DNA of 5,817 nt from Phycisphaerae bacterium. Its GTDB lineage: Bacteria; Planctomycetota; Phycisphaerae; Sedimentisphaerales; SG8-4. The number at the start of each line of letters is the position of its first letter. Position 1 is the first letter of the stretch. The stretch spans positions 1 through 5,817 of the forward strand of contig JAUXAH010000128.1 in assembly GCA_030614945.1 (NCBI GenBank). The letters run 5' to 3'. Below, one piece after another: positions 4,919-5,817 of this stretch. Made by a program: the position numbers and the translations under genes. Under the pieces are notes generated by a model that was not told the DNA's origin, did no database searches, and worked only from the letters and a program-made list of their open reading frames with translations.

Positions 4919-5205
4919 AAGCAGACATCTTCATCCAAGGCCACCTTTGCGCCACCATCAGCATCCCCAGCGACAGCCTCCTGGGTCTCTTGGCCAGAGG
5001 CATGATCACTGAAGCCGCCCCCAAACTCCAACGGCTCGCACGAGACCTATCCGATCTCGACCAGGTGCAATGCTCTGTCAGCCTGCGCATCCGAACGCCT
5101 ACCCCCTACTCTCGTCGCTTTCTCGAACAGAACCGCCAGGAGCAAACCTCATGGCCAGACAAAGGAAAACCCAACGGATCATCGACAAGGCCCACGAAGC
5201 CCTGA
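4915..5205 (+). CDS. Hypothetical alpha/beta protein, GTG start (96 aa)
   Basis: Not recognised. The N-terminal half alternates strand, helix and strand: KADIFIQGHLCATISIP at 2-18, a helix at about 20-45 (SLLGLLARGMITEAAPKLQRLARDL) and QVQCSVSLRIRTP at 50-62. A polar, basic and probably disordered tail follows from about 63. The GTG at 4915 overlaps the upstream stop and has AAAGGGG (4901-4907) 7 bases ahead. The open frame extends further upstream to an ATG at 4807, but that would lie inside the membrane-protein gene and has no better site. The last 55 bases overlap the next gene, so the disordered tail is encoded by DNA that also encodes that enzyme's N-terminus. Confidence 0.75.
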   Translation: MKADIFIQGHLCATISIPSDSLLGLLARGMITEAAPKLQRLARDLSDLDQVQCSVSLRIRTPTPYSRRFLEQNRQEQTSWPDKGKPNGSSTRPTKP

Positions 5206-5817
5206 CCGAGTACCATCCCATGACAGTCCGTCAGGTCTACTACCGGCTCGTGGCCGCCCACGTGGTCGAGAACACCAGGGGCCGCTACAAGGCAGTCTGC
5301 AACGCCCTCGTCGCCGCCAGGCAAGAAGGCACCATCCCCTGGCCCTGGATCGAGGACCGCCTGCGCCGCCCCCGACGCGTCCCCATGTGGCACGGCGTCT
5401 CCCACTACGCAGCCTCAGCCCGACAATGGTACAAGCGCAGTATCTGGCCCACCCAACCCCGCCTGGTGGAAGTCTGGCTCGAAAAGGACGCCCTCTCAGG
5501 CATCTTTGAGGACATCCTACAACCCTTTGGCGTCACCCTGAACGTCGGCCGAGGCTACGATGGATGGTCCTCCATCCATCAGGCTGCCGCTCGCTACGCC
5601 AGCTGGCCCCAACCCTGCGCCATCCTCTACTTTGGAGACTTTGACCCCTCAGGCCGCGACATGATCCGTTCCCTCAAGGAGCGCATCGGCTTTTTCGGGA
5701 CAAGTCCCAATCTCAAGATCTGTGCCATTCTCAAGTCGGACATCGAGGAACACGACTTGCCTCCCGATTTCACCAAGTCCACAGACAGCCGCCAGGCCGC
5801 TTTCGTGGCCGAACACG
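5151..5817 (+). CDS. Stand-alone Spo11/topoisomerase VI A-like Toprim protein (Mini-A type), 3' end cut by window
   Basis: Probable DNA-cleaving or DNA-binding enzyme related to the A subunit of topoisomerase VI and Spo11; 222 residues are visible. Residues about 1-95 fit the winged-helix (5Y-CAP) part, with T-V-R-Q-V-Y-Y-R at 25-32 matching the RxxYY motif that holds the catalytic tyrosine (Y30 or Y31). IPWPWIEDR at 62-70 is also characteristic of this phage/prophage group. The Toprim domain has its glutamate in V-W-L-E-K-D at 108-113 and the metal-binding DxD in Y-F-G-D-F-D-P-S-G at 160-168. LPPDFTKSTDSR at 203-214 matches the usual C-terminal segment. AGGAG at 5138-5142 lies 8 bases before the ATG. 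The start overlaps the upstream gene by 55 bases. No B-subunit ATPase is visible, as expected for Mini-A proteins of mobile elements, whose biological role is not settled. No motif residue appears lost, so it is probably active. Confidence 0.85.
   Translation, partial: MARQRKTQRIIDKAHEALTEYHPMTVRQVYYRLVAAHVVENTRGRYKAVCNALVAARQEGTIPWPWIEDRLRRPRRVPMWHGVSHYAASARQWYKRSIWPTQPRLVEVWLEKDALSGIFEDILQPFGVTLNVGRGYDGWSSIHQAAARYASWPQPCAILYFGDFDPSGRDMIRSLKERIGFFGTSPNLKICAILKSDIEEHDLPPDFTKSTDSRQAAFVAEH

Noticed and set aside
1..5817. CRISPR array, tRNA, rRNA or diversity-generating retroelement
   Set aside because: No regularly spaced identical repeats with unique spacers, no tRNA-like cloverleaf noticed, no reverse transcriptase, and no template/variable repeat pair seen near the tail genes.

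Overview
This window looks like part of a phage or prophage genome from a high-GC bacterium. All ten genes I support lie on the + strand and are tightly packed or overlapping. Most have a clear purine-rich Shine-Dalgarno site (AAGGAG, AAGGGG, AGGAGG types), and the first three look like tail or receptor-binding structural genes. The + strand is visibly richer in C than in G; in 2521-2580 I count 25 C and 13 G. This comes largely from C-ending codons, so many long open frames in other frames and on the other strand are only shadows. The host cannot be named. A Chloroflexota-like or other non-proteobacterial host is only a guess.

Layout. Positions 1-696 hold no convincing gene. They contain a 44-bp-period repeat at the left edge, a terminator-like hairpin (152-190), an extreme C-run tract that would give a G-quadruplex motif on the minus strand (272-307), 11-bp-period repeats (382-403, 462-483) and a 13-bp inverted repeat (597-691). 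A sigma70-type promoter (713-740, perfect TATAAT) follows. A perfect 8-bp hairpin sits at the predicted transcript 5' end (750-772), and a strong ribosome binding site precedes the first gene at 811.

The structural block is 811-3960. Two neighbouring proteins share an N-terminal WKG module: a 215-aa protein with a beta-rich C-terminus, and a 332-aa protein with a concanavalin/laminin-G-like C-terminus. A 505-aa Asp-box (BNR) beta-propeller protein follows, probably a tail fibre or host-recognition protein.

A cassette of six small genes lies at 3980-5205: two tryptophan-rich single-membrane-span proteins, a proline/glycine-rich protein, two mutually related small helical proteins and a 96-aa unknown. 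They are joined by overlaps of 4, 11 and 4 nt or by very short gaps, and several share a near-identical start context (AGGA..CCTGCC-ATGA). A strong 15-bp-stem hairpin lies inside the third small gene of the window, just before the next ribosome binding site.

The window ends inside a stand-alone Spo11/topoisomerase VI A-like protein. It has the RxxYY tyrosine motif and both Toprim motifs, and resembles the Mini-A type found in mobile elements. No topoisomerase VI B partner is visible.

Working together (inference): one promoter at about 740 probably drives the whole run. Tail and receptor-binding proteins would be made first, then a module of small membrane and helical proteins in the place where lysis or accessory genes often sit, then a DNA-acting Toprim enzyme. 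The function of the small-gene module is unknown.
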